The notes under the pieces were generated by a model. It was not told the origin of the DNA and made no database searches. It saw only the letters and a list, made by a program, of their open reading frames with translations. Positions 50,305 to 57,937 of a DNA stretch of 64,000 bases are shown here, one piece after another. The position numbers and the translations under genes were made by a program. Numbering within the stretch: position 1 is the first letter of the stretch; every line of letters starts with the position of its first letter. The stretch is from a virus: IMG/VR virus record IMGVR_UViG_3300029813_000617, positions 1 to 64,000 of that record; one strand, 5' to 3'.

Positions 50305-51179
50305 CGCCTCAGCCTCCTGCTATGACTAGTACGAGATCCCCGTCTACCAAAAGGTGAGCGAGAGCCTCGAAGAAGTCTGCCACCACTGTGCAAAGCGGGA
50401 CCAACCATGCGATTCCCAGGAACGTTGTCAGGATGTGCAGATATGAAGATAGGGTCGCCACTGGCGAGTCTTGCGCCCTCAATCGCTTTCTGGACTGCGT
50501 CCAAAGTATCATTCCGTGAAGTCTTTCCAGTGAAGCTGACCCACTCATCAACAAAGTCTGATACAGAGTCAGCAGGCTCTATTTGCGTGAGACCTGCCTC
50601 GTCAGTAACAAGCTGGCCTCGAACCTTGATCTTGCCACTTTCGAATAGAGGAGCCATAGCAACATAGCGAAGCTCAGGAGGAAAGCGGGTTGTGCTCTCG
50701 ACTATGGGTAAACGCTGTTCAGGGTTGGGAAGTATGTATCGAGTAAAGAGAGCTTGGGCTGCTACAGCTTCGACGGTAATTTGGGCTGGTCGCCAGACAC
50801 TCGCCTCAAGATGAATGCGTTGGGCCTGCTCCAGTGGATCTATTTGTAGATGGTAGGCTGAATTAAGATAGCCATTATGTTGAGAGTCTATACCCAGAAC
50901 TGCTAGGGCGAAATAGTCCGTGCCTGCCCTGCCCGATGGAGAGGGGTCAACTCCGATATAGTAGACGAGTGGTGGCAAGTCCTTGTCCAGGTAGAATTGC
51001 AACCACTCCTTCTTCAGGAAGGCGGATCCAAGGTCAATTGGATCGAGCATGTATTGGGAGCTGAAGGGGATAGAAGTGATCTCCATCTTTTTTGCCTGGA
51101 GACGCTCGATAGACCAGCGCTCAGGCCAGTTTGATCGACCATCTTCAGTGATAGCAGGAACTACTAAGATTCCAGCCAT
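50301..51179 (-). CDS. terL: Terminase large subunit, nuclease part
   Basis: 292 residues. The first residues (VVPAITEDGRSNWPERWSIE) are the phrase that follows the ATPase domain in intact terminases, after which the RNase H-like nuclease starts: D78 in IGVDPS, E137 in TVEAVA and D224/D227 in NDTLDA are the metal ligands. The tail is basic and Arg/Ser-rich. It lacks an ATPase domain; that is in the gene at 51940-52866. Cuts concatemeric DNA during packaging, presumably after assembling with the ATPase polypeptide. Confidence 0.8.
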   Translation of the reverse strand: MAGILVVPAITEDGRSNWPERWSIERLQAKKMEITSIPFSSQYMLDPIDLGSAFLKKEWLQFYLDKDLPPLVYYIGVDPSPSGRAGTDYFALAVLGIDSQHNGYLNSAYHLQIDPLEQAQRIHLEASVWRPAQITVEAVAAQALFTRYILPNPEQRLPIVESTTRFPPELRYVAMAPLFESGKIKVRGQLVTDEAGLTQIEPADSVSDFVDEWVSFTGKTSRNDTLDAVQKAIEGARLASGDPIFISAHPDNVPGNRMVGPALHSGGRLLRGSRSPFGRRGSRTSHSRRLRR

Positions 51180-51499
51180 CGACCTTGTCCCAATGCGTTC
51201 TCAATCAGATAAATCACCCCATGAGGAACATACCTGCTATATCGAATTGTCAGTTTTCCAAAGACACCTTCTGAAGCCCAGGGTCCAAATGGGACCCCTA
51301 CTTGCTTCGCCACCAGATGCCAATCTATCAAGAGCAGATATTCCCTCTCGGGATCAATCTCGGTGTCAGGGAACAAACATTCCAGGAATCGGCAGGCATC
51401 TTTCTGAGCTGCCTCTACAGCAAGATCATGTACTCTTGAAAGATCCTCAAGTGTTAGAGGTGTCATTCTCTCATTGTTGGTAGCAGTACATGTTTGCAT
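51164..51499 (-). CDS. Small gene within split terminase
   Basis: 111 residues with a strong AGGAGATAG ribosome site. LTLEDLSRVHDLAVEAAQKD is helical; the rest mixed (YLLLIDWHLVAKQVGVPF, YSRYVPHGVIYLIENALGQG). It overlaps the nuclease gene start by 16 bp and is separated from the preceding small gene by 4 bp. No known motif of a nuclease or intein. Function unknown. Confidence 0.5.
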   Translation of the reverse strand: MQTCTATNNERMTPLTLEDLSRVHDLAVEAAQKDACRFLECLFPDTEIDPEREYLLLIDWHLVAKQVGVPFGPWASEGVFGKLTIRYSRYVPHGVIYLIENALGQGRWLES

Positions 51500-51503
51500 C
51501 AGT

Positions 51504-51926
51504 CTATCTCCTCAGCCACTCTTGCTCCCATTGATGCCAAGAACCAACAGTGCCCAACTGGATCCTCCCTCTCCGATAGCCAAAGAACTCTCTCAGGAAA
51601 TTCTTTAGCCGCTCCCAGACATAATCAACGCGACTGGTGGTGACAATCATGGTAAGCCTCACGTACCGCCAGGGGCCTGGTCCCTCTCCCCACGCAGGCA
51701 GGGGTGGCTCTGGGCAACAGGCCTCAATAGCCTCATCACAAGTGACTGGATGCCAGTTCTTAACATCCCTGCCCTCCATTTCCTTCGTGTCGCTAATCTC
51801 CCAAGCAGTACAGAGAGGAAACTGACCTCGATGACCTCGACCGTGGAAGTCCTTTAGGATCCACTCAATCCTGCGTTTTTCCCGACTTGGCCGTGTGGAA
51901 AGAACTCCATATCTAAGCCTTGTCAC
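51504..51926 (-). CDS. Small gene within split terminase
   Basis: 140 residues from GTG with a very good AAGGAGG ribosome site. Basic N-terminus (TRLRYGVLSTRPSREKRRIEW), Trp-rich throughout, with CDEAIEACCPEPPLPAWGEG in the middle. It sits 13 bp after the ATPase gene. No recognised family; not an endonuclease by any motif I can see. Confidence 0.5.
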   Translation of the reverse strand: MTRLRYGVLSTRPSREKRRIEWILKDFHGRGHRGQFPLCTAWEISDTKEMEGRDVKNWHPVTCDEAIEACCPEPPLPAWGEGPGPWRYVRLTMIVTTSRVDYVWERLKNFLREFFGYRRGRIQLGTVGSWHQWEQEWLRR

Positions 51927-51939
51927 CTTCCAATCCTCC

Positions 51940-52866
51940 TTAATCTGTTCTCCTAGCCTCGGCTATTGCCTGCTCATGAAGCTCTTGTCCAGCTAAGGGA
52001 TCTAGCCCACCTTCCCGCTCCATCTTGTAGAGCTCACTATCGCGAGGATACTTCCCTGGCAAGACAAAAGCACCTTTCTGCCAGACTGCCATCTCACTAG
52101 GAAGATTCTTCCAACGCTCCATTATCTCCGCATAGATGTCATCCTGACTCCAACGTGAGCCGCTAACTACGACTTGTCCGTCGGGTTCCAGGGTATTGAG
52201 GAGAGTCGTCCAGAGCCAATCAGAGGCATGCTTACGCAGAGCAGGAGAGACAGCCTCCTTTTCCCCTACGATGTCGTCCACGATGATGATGTCTGCTCTA
52301 GCTCCTAGGAGAGCAGAACCAATCCCCGTTGCCAGGAGGGATGAGTGCATAGCGTAGTGGGAGCGGCCTACGACCCGCTTCTCAACGTCAGTCCAGCGGA
52401 GCGTCCTTGGTCTGGGGACCAGGAAGCCAAAGACCTCCTGATATTTCTCGTTTCTGTACATGACATTTTCGATCTCAGACAACCACCACTTGGCCTGAGT
52501 TATAGTATTCGATGCTACTATGATTCTGAGATCCCTGTTTACCCCTAGTCTCCAGCAAGGATAGGCCACTGAGCCCAAAACGCTTTTTCCCCACGATCGT
52601 GGCAGCAGGGTGAGAACCCGCTTCTCAAACAGGAGATTCTTGATCATTTCCTTGTGGAACCACTGGAGCTTCAGGGGCACGCCCTTTTGGTCAACAAAGA
52701 CATACTCGATGAAGAAGGCAAGGTCTGCGCGAGCTCTTCGAGGGGCTGTATCGCGGACCGCGAATCCCTCAATTAGTGAGTCAGCGAAGGCAGAACGGGG
52801 GTTCGTGGTCTTCCAGATAGGTTCCCCCTCAGGTGGTTTTGCTATGTCGATCGCTGGCTTTGGCAT
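51940..52866 (-). CDS. terL: Terminase large subunit, ATPase part
   Basis: 308 residues. Motor motifs: Walker A LLPRSWGKS (88-95), Walker B IIIVDD (193-198) with the catalytic carboxylate nearby (E202/E204), and the coupling motif VVVSGSRWSQDD (232-243). The chain ends after GLDPLAGQELHEQAIAEARRTD, before the nuclease domain, which is a separate gene 760 bp downstream. It should power DNA translocation through the portal. Starts 9-10 bases after the predicted transcription start. Confidence 0.85.
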   Translation of the reverse strand: MPKPAIDIAKPPEGEPIWKTTNPRSAFADSLIEGFAVRDTAPRRARADLAFFIEYVFVDQKGVPLKLQWFHKEMIKNLLFEKRVLTLLPRSWGKSVLGSVAYPCWRLGVNRDLRIIVASNTITQAKWWLSEIENVMYRNEKYQEVFGFLVPRPRTLRWTDVEKRVVGRSHYAMHSSLLATGIGSALLGARADIIIVDDIVGEKEAVSPALRKHASDWLWTTLLNTLEPDGQVVVSGSRWSQDDIYAEIMERWKNLPSEMAVWQKGAFVLPGKYPRDSELYKMEREGGLDPLAGQELHEQAIAEARRTD

Positions 52867-52881
52867 AGTAACCTCTGATCT

Positions 52882-52910
52882 ATTCTAGCAGGAATAGGAG
52901 CACATGTCAA
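52882..52910 (-). promoter_or_regulatory. Leftward sigma70-type promoter of the structural operon
   Basis: TTGACA (52910-52905), 17-bp spacer, TAGAAT (52887-52882). It faces left into terL and all downstream head and tail genes. With the rightward promoter at 52969-52997 it forms a compact divergent pair. Confidence 0.8.
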
Positions 52911-52968
52911 GCCCAGTAGCAGACTACTATCGAGAAATAAGCTCCCAATTGTAGACTGTTGCTAAGAC

Positions 52969-52997
52969 TTGACCTGGGAGCATAGATAGTATAGAAT
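52969..52997 (+). promoter_or_regulatory. Rightward sigma70-type promoter
   Basis: TTGACC (52969-52974), 17-bp spacer, TAGAAT (52992-52997). Start near 53004, about 29 bases before the terS-like ATG, with AGGAGAGG between. Confidence 0.75.
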
Positions 52998-53032
52998 GGA
53001 CTGTGAGGGTTGTATTCATCAGGAGAGGTCCA

Positions 53033-53635
53033 ATGGCTGGAACAATCACTGACGAAATGCGACGCAAGTCCATCGAGGCTAGGAATGACCCTAGTAGGAT
53101 ATGTGGTGCGCCCGCACCGAAAAGTCGGACTGGGATCTGTCGTAACTGGGCTGGGCAGAGGACCAACCACAAGGGTACGGGATATTGCTGGCTCCATGAT
53201 ACGAAACTACCTGGGACAGAGGTAGTAGACTTGGTGGTTTTGTCCGATCAGGAAGCTCAAGATCCCGAGATACTGGAACTTCGTCGAGAGATCCAGATGG
53301 CGAGAAACAAGCTCCGCCTCTATGCTGAGGATAGTGAGGATGATAGTGAGCCTGCTGGGGACCTGAAGACTATGGCCCTACTTCTAGACACCATTCGCAA
53401 GCTGGTCATGACCAAGAACAAGATCGAGCAGGATCGTCGCTACCTGATTCCTGTTAGTGTAGCTGTCAATATGGCGAAGCGTTTGACAGAGCTCATCAGT
53501 GAATACTTGCCTGAGGAGCAACGATTCGCCCTGAGAGATGAGGTCATCGAGTTACTCAGGACTGAGTTGGCCCTGGATAACAAGGGGGCTTGGGTGGATC
53601 CAGCAGCTAGGTGGTCAGGGCAAAGAAGAGGCTAG
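53033..53635 (+). CDS. Putative terminase small subunit
   Basis: 200 residues from ATG 53033 (AGGAGAGG upstream); an earlier in-frame ATG has no ribosome site. Residues 20-52 hold a Cys/His cluster (RICGAPAPKSRTGICRNWAG, then GTGYCWLH), a motif frequent in phage proteins next to terL, probably a zinc finger. The rest is helical: LELRREIQMARNKLRLYAED and LLLDTIRKLVMTKNKIEQD could form oligomer contacts, as in small terminases. It is transcribed away from terL. Recognition of viral DNA ends is inferred. Confidence 0.45.
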   Translation: MAGTITDEMRRKSIEARNDPSRICGAPAPKSRTGICRNWAGQRTNHKGTGYCWLHDTKLPGTEVVDLVVLSDQEAQDPEILELRREIQMARNKLRLYAEDSEDDSEPAGDLKTMALLLDTIRKLVMTKNKIEQDRRYLIPVSVAVNMAKRLTELISEYLPEEQRFALRDEVIELLRTELALDNKGAWVDPAARWSGQRRG

Positions 53636-53655
53636 GCCATAAGGGAGGAGAAGGC

Positions 53656-53850
53656 ATGAGTGCTTGGCAACAGTTCTTTGTGGATCATCTTATTCTGGAA
53701 GACAAGAAGATTATGGAGTTCCTCTCCTGGCTGCTCATAGCTGGAGACATGATTGGACTCAACCGACACAAGCTCACATATGAACAGCTCCAAGCATTGT
53801 ATGAGGAAGAACCATGGCAGATACTATACCAATGCAGGGAAGGGGCATGA
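53656..53850 (+). CDS. Small protein of terS operon
   Basis: 64 residues from ATG 53656, preceded by GGGAGGAG. Helical sequence (FFVDHLILEDKKIMEFLSWL, KLTYEQLQALYEEEPW). The stop overlaps the next ATG. No family recognised. Confidence 0.5.
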   Translation: MSAWQQFFVDHLILEDKKIMEFLSWLLIAGDMIGLNRHKLTYEQLQALYEEEPWQILYQCREGA

Positions 53851-54017
53851 CCAAAATCTATTGCAGTGGATGTGGTGCGTTCATAGGAGAAGTTGATCTG
53901 GAATATGAAGATGACGATGCTGTGAGTGGGATATGCACAATTTGTGCTGGTGTGTCATCGACTGCTGAGGCAGATCCTGGCGATAATGGGCATGGGCCAC
54001 AAGGAGAGATCAGATGA
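53847..54017 (+). CDS. Small zinc-ribbon protein
   Basis: 56 residues; ATGA overlap with the gene before and after it. A zinc ribbon is formed by CSGCG near the start and CTIC about 25 residues later, with an acidic segment between (DLEYEDDDA). Probably an adaptor or regulator; unknown. Confidence 0.5.
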   Translation: MTKIYCSGCGAFIGEVDLEYEDDDAVSGICTICAGVSSTAEADPGDNGHGPQGEIR

Positions 54018-54403
54018 GGAAATGCTCGCGCTGCTACTTAAGGGGTACGTCGCGACTAGGGCTGTTCAACACTATCATCGGTTGTCTGTTCAACCGCGTT
54101 CTGGTGAAGCGGGTAGACAGTGATACCAAGAAGACTGTTGGCTGGTTTTGGGATAAAGCAACGAATTGGCCCAAGGTAAAGAGGGAGAGAAAGAGAAAGT
54201 GTCTTTTGTTCCATCACTTCAAAACTATCCGCGATACTGGAGCCACCCTCTACCAGGAGTGTCTGAGATGCGGTATGCGCATCGCACGACAGAACGCTTG
54301 TGGAGGATATCAGCCGGTAGACCAGCAGTGGGTTGACACTGGAGAGTGGACAAAGATTGGGAAGCCTCCAAATGTCGATTCCAGCGTCTCGAGATATAGT
54401 TAA
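54014..54403 (+). CDS. Small Cys/Arg-rich protein
   Basis: 129 residues, last gene of the terS-like operon. CSRC near the start and CLRCGMRIARQNACGG near 83-98 are likely zinc ligands; the rest is basic (KVKRERKRKCLLFHHFKT). DNA or RNA binding is plausible. The operon ends at the hairpin at 54464. Confidence 0.45.
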   Translation: MRKCSRCYLRGTSRLGLFNTIIGCLFNRVLVKRVDSDTKKTVGWFWDKATNWPKVKRERKRKCLLFHHFKTIRDTGATLYQECLRCGMRIARQNACGGYQPVDQQWVDTGEWTKIGKPPNVDSSVSRYS

Positions 54404-54463
54404 CAGCACTTTTAGACCTGGCCTTTCTGCGACCAAGTCTAATTGATAACTCTTGGGGGTTTA

Positions 54464-54484
54464 GGGGCTAGGAAGCCCCTTTAT
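54464..54484. terminator. Rho-independent terminator between convergent operons
   Basis: GGGGCT (54464-54469) and AGCCCC (54474-54479) pair around a 4-base loop, followed by TTTAT on the plus strand. It lies between two converging stops (54403 and 54491), so it may serve both strands, though the T-run favours the plus strand. Confidence 0.7.
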
Positions 54485-54490
54485 GTGAAG

Positions 54491-55324
54491 CTACGCCATC
54501 ACAGCGTAGCTCGAGGTGACCAACATCGGGTCACATCCCCTGGCTGGAGTAAGTCTAGGGCTATAAGAGAGCCAATCTATTAGGTCTAGATTTACTCTAA
54601 CCTTCACCATCCAGGAGGCGACAATTCTGCCTCCAAGCTCAGCAAGCTCTTCCTCAAAGAATCCTATTAGCTCAGATGTCATCGCCTCGAGTTCCTCAGC
54701 AGTCTTCCTAATAGGAATAAGGCTAAGGGTCCTTGACATAGCTAACCTTTGAGCTTCTACCTGGACTCCAGGGAGAGCCTTCACTTGGACTTGCTTCTGC
54801 CAGATGGTCACATACCCTTTTTTGTCCTCTTTGGAAGCCTGTACAGTGCGCAGGGGACCTCGGAAGCTCGAACCCTCAGGCATCCTATCCATGATGGTAT
54901 TCCAGTCAATATCCTGGACTTTGATTTGCTGGAGACCTGGGATGCCTGGATGGGGACTCTCTACTAGCATAAAGCGGGTCCCGTCACTCTGATGACACCA
55001 TCGATAGCGGATACCATGTCTGCGCATCCACATGCGGTCTGCCTTCCACTTCAGAGAGTCAGGTGAGTAAGAATAGTAGGCCCAGTAGAGCCAACTACCA
55101 GCTTCAGAGGCATTGGCAGTCTCACGAATGACTGCGGCTTGCCTGCACTCTGGGCAGGCATTAGGACCTTGATAGAGACCACAGTAGATCTGGAAGTTGA
55201 TGAAGCCCTTAAAGTATGCGGCTACTTTAGTGAACCAGCCCCCGCATTTTGCCTTTCGAGCTTCCCGCTTAGTAATAGCTGGCTTTCCGAAGTCAAACAC
55301 TAGCATCCTCCTTAACTTTCTCAT
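54491..55324 (-). CDS. Hypothetical protein with CxxC knuckle
   Basis: 277 residues. CGGWFTKVAAYFKGFINF is followed by CPEC (about 57-60); the central part is Trp/Tyr-rich (WLYWAYYSYSPDSLKWKADR, HGIRYRWCHQSDGTRFMLVE); the C-terminal third is helical then beta (KTAEELEAMTSELIGFFEEE). I do not recognise a family. It is the last gene of the 56.7-kb operon and overlaps the previous gene by 32 bp. Confidence 0.45.
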   Translation of the reverse strand: MRKLRRMLVFDFGKPAITKREARKAKCGGWFTKVAAYFKGFINFQIYCGLYQGPNACPECRQAAVIRETANASEAGSWLYWAYYSYSPDSLKWKADRMWMRRHGIRYRWCHQSDGTRFMLVESPHPGIPGLQQIKVQDIDWNTIMDRMPEGSSFRGPLRTVQASKEDKKGYVTIWQKQVQVKALPGVQVEAQRLAMSRTLSLIPIRKTAEELEAMTSELIGFFEEELAELGGRIVASWMVKVRVNLDLIDWLSYSPRLTPARGCDPMLVTSSYAVMA

Positions 55325-55538
55325 TGTGGGGCTTCCAGTCTACAAGATAGTCGCGTAACTCTCCGCTCCTCTTGATTTTGACTATAAGCGCCTCCCTGGA
55401 GTTTGCCTCAAGGAATTTCCCTGTGTAGGGATCAACTGTGACATATCTAGTACGCCTGCCAGGGCTGTCTATCGCGAAAAAAGTGGGCACTAAAACAGTC
55501 GCTTCCTCTCCGCTCTGCATCCTTACTGGTACTCTCAT
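55293..55538 (-). CDS. Small hypothetical protein
   Basis: 81 residues, beginning MRVPVRMQSGEEATVLVPTF, beta-rich (TRYVTVDPYTGKFLEA) with a helical C-terminus. Starts at the stop of the preceding gene and overlaps the next by 32 bp. Unknown function. Confidence 0.45.
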   Translation of the reverse strand: MRVPVRMQSGEEATVLVPTFFAIDSPGRRTRYVTVDPYTGKFLEANSREALIVKIKRSGELRDYLVDWKPHNEKVKEDASV

Positions 55539-55864
55539 TATTCACTCTCCTCTGGTCTAAAAGCGTTATAGACTACAAGCCCAAGTTCAGCCTGGGAAAC
55601 TATATGTACTGGACAGGAATACGGCTCCCCAGGTTTAGGACGCCAGATCATGCCCCAGTTTGGCTCAAAGAATATGCCACCTGGAAGACCTATGGGATCC
55701 CATTCAGTCACTGTTCCACCTAGCATGACATGTCCCCCTTCTCGATAGAAGGTATCATGCACGGTCCTAGCCCAAAGCTCATCTCGCTCGGATACTGCCT
55801 GCTGAACTGCATTCTGGATCTCTTTCCCAAAAAGCCATATTGCCAGTCGTTGCCTCAATGCCAT
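55538..55864 (-). CDS. Small hypothetical protein
   Basis: 108 residues from ATG 55864, which has AGGGAGAAAGG upstream; a longer frame overlapping the previous gene is less likely. N-terminal helix (MALRQRLAIWLFGKEIQNAV) then a beta part (GGHVMLGGTVTEWDPIGLPG, GIFFEPNWGMIWRPKPGEP). Perhaps virion- or envelope-related; no family. Confidence 0.45.
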   Translation of the reverse strand: MALRQRLAIWLFGKEIQNAVQQAVSERDELWARTVHDTFYREGGHVMLGGTVTEWDPIGLPGGIFFEPNWGMIWRPKPGEPYSCPVHIVSQAELGLVVYNAFRPEESE

Positions 55865-55907
55865 GTCCTTTCTCCCTGACAAAGCTACGTGTTTGTCAGT
55901 CAGGGAT

Positions 55908-56102
55908 TCATACAAGTTTTGGATGTGGCTGACCTCTGTCCCCAATCTGTTTGACTTGCCAGCCTGCTGGCGCATTCTCGTTTAGCCTGTGGCATTGTGC
56001 CTCAGCTACTCCCACGAATGGAGTGTGGAAAACCACCCTGTTGGTTAGCCACCACTCCGAACTCTTTCCCGAATACTTCCAGATACCATACACTCTAGTC
56101 AT
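55908..56102 (-). CDS. Small hypothetical protein
   Basis: 64 residues from ATG 56102, overlapping the upstream stop by 8 bp, with AGAGGAGAGG upstream. Sequence MTRVYGIWKYSGKSSEWWL suggests a small mixed fold with a later helix (VGVAEAQCHRLNENAPAGW). Likely a phage accessory protein. Confidence 0.45.
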   Translation of the reverse strand: MTRVYGIWKYSGKSSEWWLTNRVVFHTPFVGVAEAQCHRLNENAPAGWQVKQIGDRGQPHPKLV

Positions 56103-56505
56103 CTCGATTCCTCTCCTCTGCATCATTGAGATACTTGGCACATTCCTCTAGCGTACTAAGTGCCTGCCCGCCATTGGCCTCAACCAGCCTCGCCACTGCG
56201 TCAAAAGACCGCAGCTGACCAGGGGTAAACCTCAAACCTCCGTCCTCTGCCAGCACACAAAAAACCGTTGCCTTTGGGCGTTTGTTGCTATCATCGACTA
56301 CCTCAGCGATAGCATATACACCTGTCATCAACGGTGTGACGGTGTAGAGACAAAAATCGCATATTTCGCGCTGCCGTATCTCTTCTGCCTGGCAGGCTGG
56401 TGTCCAGTCTGCTACTACAGGATTATAGTACTCGATCTGCAGCATAGGAATCAGCTTGTCTCTCCAGGTCGATTCGTTGCGCGTTCCACCTAGAAATACC
56501 TTCAC
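56095..56505 (-). CDS. Nucleoside 2-deoxyribosyltransferase-like protein
   Basis: 136 residues from GTG 56505, four bases after GGAGG. VKVFLGGTRNESTWRDKLIP, EYYNPVVADWTPACQAEEIR, REICDFCLYTVTPLMTGVYA and KATVFCVL are the landmarks of the Nuc_deoxyrib_tr_2 group (Rossmann-like; GGT base/ribose pocket, Glu as nucleophile region), which exchange bases on deoxynucleosides or cleave modified nucleotides. First gene of an operon that starts at 56.69 kb and has a folded leader, so its expression may respond to a small molecule or protein. Confidence 0.7.
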   Translation of the reverse strand: MKVFLGGTRNESTWRDKLIPMLQIEYYNPVVADWTPACQAEEIRQREICDFCLYTVTPLMTGVYAIAEVVDDSNKRPKATVFCVLAEDGGLRFTPGQLRSFDAVARLVEANGGQALSTLEECAKYLNDAEERNRDD

Positions 56506-56526
56506 ATGCCCTCCAAACAAAAAAGT

Positions 56527-56688
56527 CTCCCGCGCTTCTCTCAGGCGGCCAGTTCGGTGGTGAGAGACACTTCATCCCTGAGTGAGACAAATGAAGCTTC
56601 TCTCGCTGACCACCTGAGAGAAAAACGGGAGGTTCGCATGGACATGAAAAAACCTCATTCGTTTCACCCTAATCGGCCTCTCACCACC
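56527..56688 (-). ncRNA. Structured leader RNA (attenuator or riboswitch candidate)
   Basis: Read leftward, the roughly 185-base leader has these pairings: GGTGGTGAGAG (56688-56678) with CTCTCACCACC (56566-56556), 11 perfect pairs; alternatively GAGAGAAGCTTCAT (56604-56591) with ATGAAGTGTCTCTC (56575-56562); CTCTCAGG (56620-56613) with CCTGAGAG (56545-56538); and CTCCCG (56631-56626) with CGGGAG (56532-56527), directly followed by a T-rich tract with T6 (56524-56519) and the ribosome site. The first two exclude one another, the hallmark of terminator/antiterminator switching. It does not match a riboswitch class that I know. Confidence 0.55.
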
Positions 56689-56697
56689 AGCACGCCT

Positions 56698-56726
56698 ATC
56701 GTACCACATTCGGCCTTCGTTGTCAA
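56698..56726 (-). promoter_or_regulatory. Leftward sigma70-type promoter of the structured-leader operon
   Basis: TTGACA (56726-56721), 17-bp spacer, TACGAT (56703-56698). Start near 56691, so the 11-base pairing arm of the leader is at the extreme 5' end of the transcript. Confidence 0.7.
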
Positions 56727-57018
56727 GTCCCAATATCTTGCTGCGTAGGGCTTTGTCAAATCCCCGAATCGCCTAACTACCTATTATGTAAAGACGAAGC
56801 CCCCCGCCTTGGGAAAAATGGGCTGAGGGGCTATCCAACCTGGCCCCCCTCCCTCCTCCCAGGGTTCCCCTTATAGTCAAGCCGTCTTTACGCAGAATTT
56901 ACGTATGGCTTGACCATAACATCGTTGGGACGCTTGACCAGACTGTTGTCCACATGGTAAAATGCCGATACTATAGTGTAGGTTACACAAGCGAAAGCGG
57001 AAGGGAGAAAGGTGGACA
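56727..57018. promoter_or_regulatory. Divergent intergenic region with inverted repeat and rightward promoter
   Basis: No gene is supported in these 290 bases. They contain GTAAAGACG at 56788-56796 and its exact inverse CGTCTTTAC at 56883-56891, a C/G-rich stretch with AGCCCC and GGGGCT, two direct copies of CTTGACCA (56909 and 56933), and a promoter TTGACC (56934-56939), 18-bp spacer, TAAAAT (56958-56963). CCTATTATGTAAA at 56780-56792 also occurs at 3121-3133 beside the regulator gene. Confidence 0.5.
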
Positions 57019-57189
57019 ATGGCAGGGCAAGCGAGAGTCCGATTAAGTAGAGATACGTGGGCAATGATTCGCCTTTACATGGCGATCAACCCAATGGGCA
57101 GTGTACGGGTGTTGGCCAACATTATCCACGTGGGCAGCCGGTTTGACGTGGCGCAGGCGCGAGTACTATTAGCCAGGCTCGCATCATAG
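57019..57189 (+). CDS. Small DNA-binding-like protein
   Basis: 56 residues, ATG with GGGAGAAAGG upstream. Sequence MAGQARVRLSRDTWAMIRLY and ANIIHVGSRFDVAQARVLLA is helical and basic and might be a compact helix-turn-helix. It is the first gene of the rightward series. No family recognised. Confidence 0.5.
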   Translation: MAGQARVRLSRDTWAMIRLYMAINPMGSVRVLANIIHVGSRFDVAQARVLLARLAS

Positions 57190-57311
57190 GCCACTACCGC
57201 TAGCACCTTAACATATACGGAAGGCCATAGGCGCGGGCCAAAGCCGACCGTCATAGAATCTCCAGACCCCGACCGGTGGCCGGTGCTATCCCGATAGGGG
57301 GAGTGAACATA

Positions 57312-57809
57312 ATGGCGAAAGCCACAGCATCACCGGCAACCCAAACCGACAACCCGCCGGAAGAGGAAGCCCCGGCGGAAGCCCCGATGTCCGCAGTTGC
57401 GACCCTGACTGCCAAGCGCGCCATCTATGCCGACCACGCCGACCTGTTCGCCAATGAGCTCGCCGCCATCGACGCCGCCATCAACGCCGAGGTGTTCAAC
57501 GCCAGTGTAGGCGTGGAGCTCGACAAGCTCGACATAACGGCAATCACCGGCTCCAAGAGTGACGGCGAATGGTCATTCAGTAGAATGCGCCGAGTATCGG
57601 CCTCCACCACAACCGACACTGACAAGGCCGACAACCCGACGACCACGAAAGTGGACCGGCGCGCCCGGCTCCACAATGGCACGATCTACAGATCGGCCAA
57701 GGCGCTTTGCGTCGCACTCGGCCACCCGACGAACGGCGATTCCGCCGTCCGAGTGTTGGCAAAGCACAGCATCACCTGGTACGATCTGCCTGTCCAGGTG
57801 ACCGCGTAG
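57312..57809 (+). CDS. GC-rich gene of unknown function
   Basis: 165 residues from ATG 57312 with GGGGGAG upstream. N-terminal 30 residues are Ala/Pro/Glu-rich and disordered; then helices (AIYADHADLFANELAAIDAA), a loop of Thr/Asp and a C-terminal folded part (GTIYRSAKALCVALGHPTNG). Codon third positions are mostly G/C, unlike nearly all other genes here, so it was probably acquired recently. A role in DNA binding is possible but not shown. Confidence 0.5.
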   Translation: MAKATASPATQTDNPPEEEAPAEAPMSAVATLTAKRAIYADHADLFANELAAIDAAINAEVFNASVGVELDKLDITAITGSKSDGEWSFSRMRRVSASTTTDTDKADNPTTTKVDRRARLHNGTIYRSAKALCVALGHPTNGDSAVRVLAKHSITWYDLPVQVTA

Positions 57810-57812
57810 ACT

Positions 57813-57839
57813 CGATAGTGTGACGACCCGATAGTGTGA
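57813..57839 (+). repeat. Two direct CGATAGTGTGA repeats
   Basis: CGATAGTGTGA occurs at 57813-57823 and 57829-57839, 16 bp apart, immediately after the GC-rich gene's stop and at the head of the first repeat-bearing leader. Confidence 0.5.
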
Positions 57840-57937
57840 TCCGCCGCACCGGCCACCGGTCGAGGTTTGGAGAAGCCCACAGGCAGGTATCGGGCCAGTG
57901 ACATCGCGGCATCACCACAGTAGGCATCCGCAGTATA

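Noticed and set aside
56506-56748. Plus-strand frame over the structured leader
   Set aside because: No ribosome site, overlaps the leader and promoter of the opposite operon; its Ser/Leu-rich sequence reflects the palindromes.
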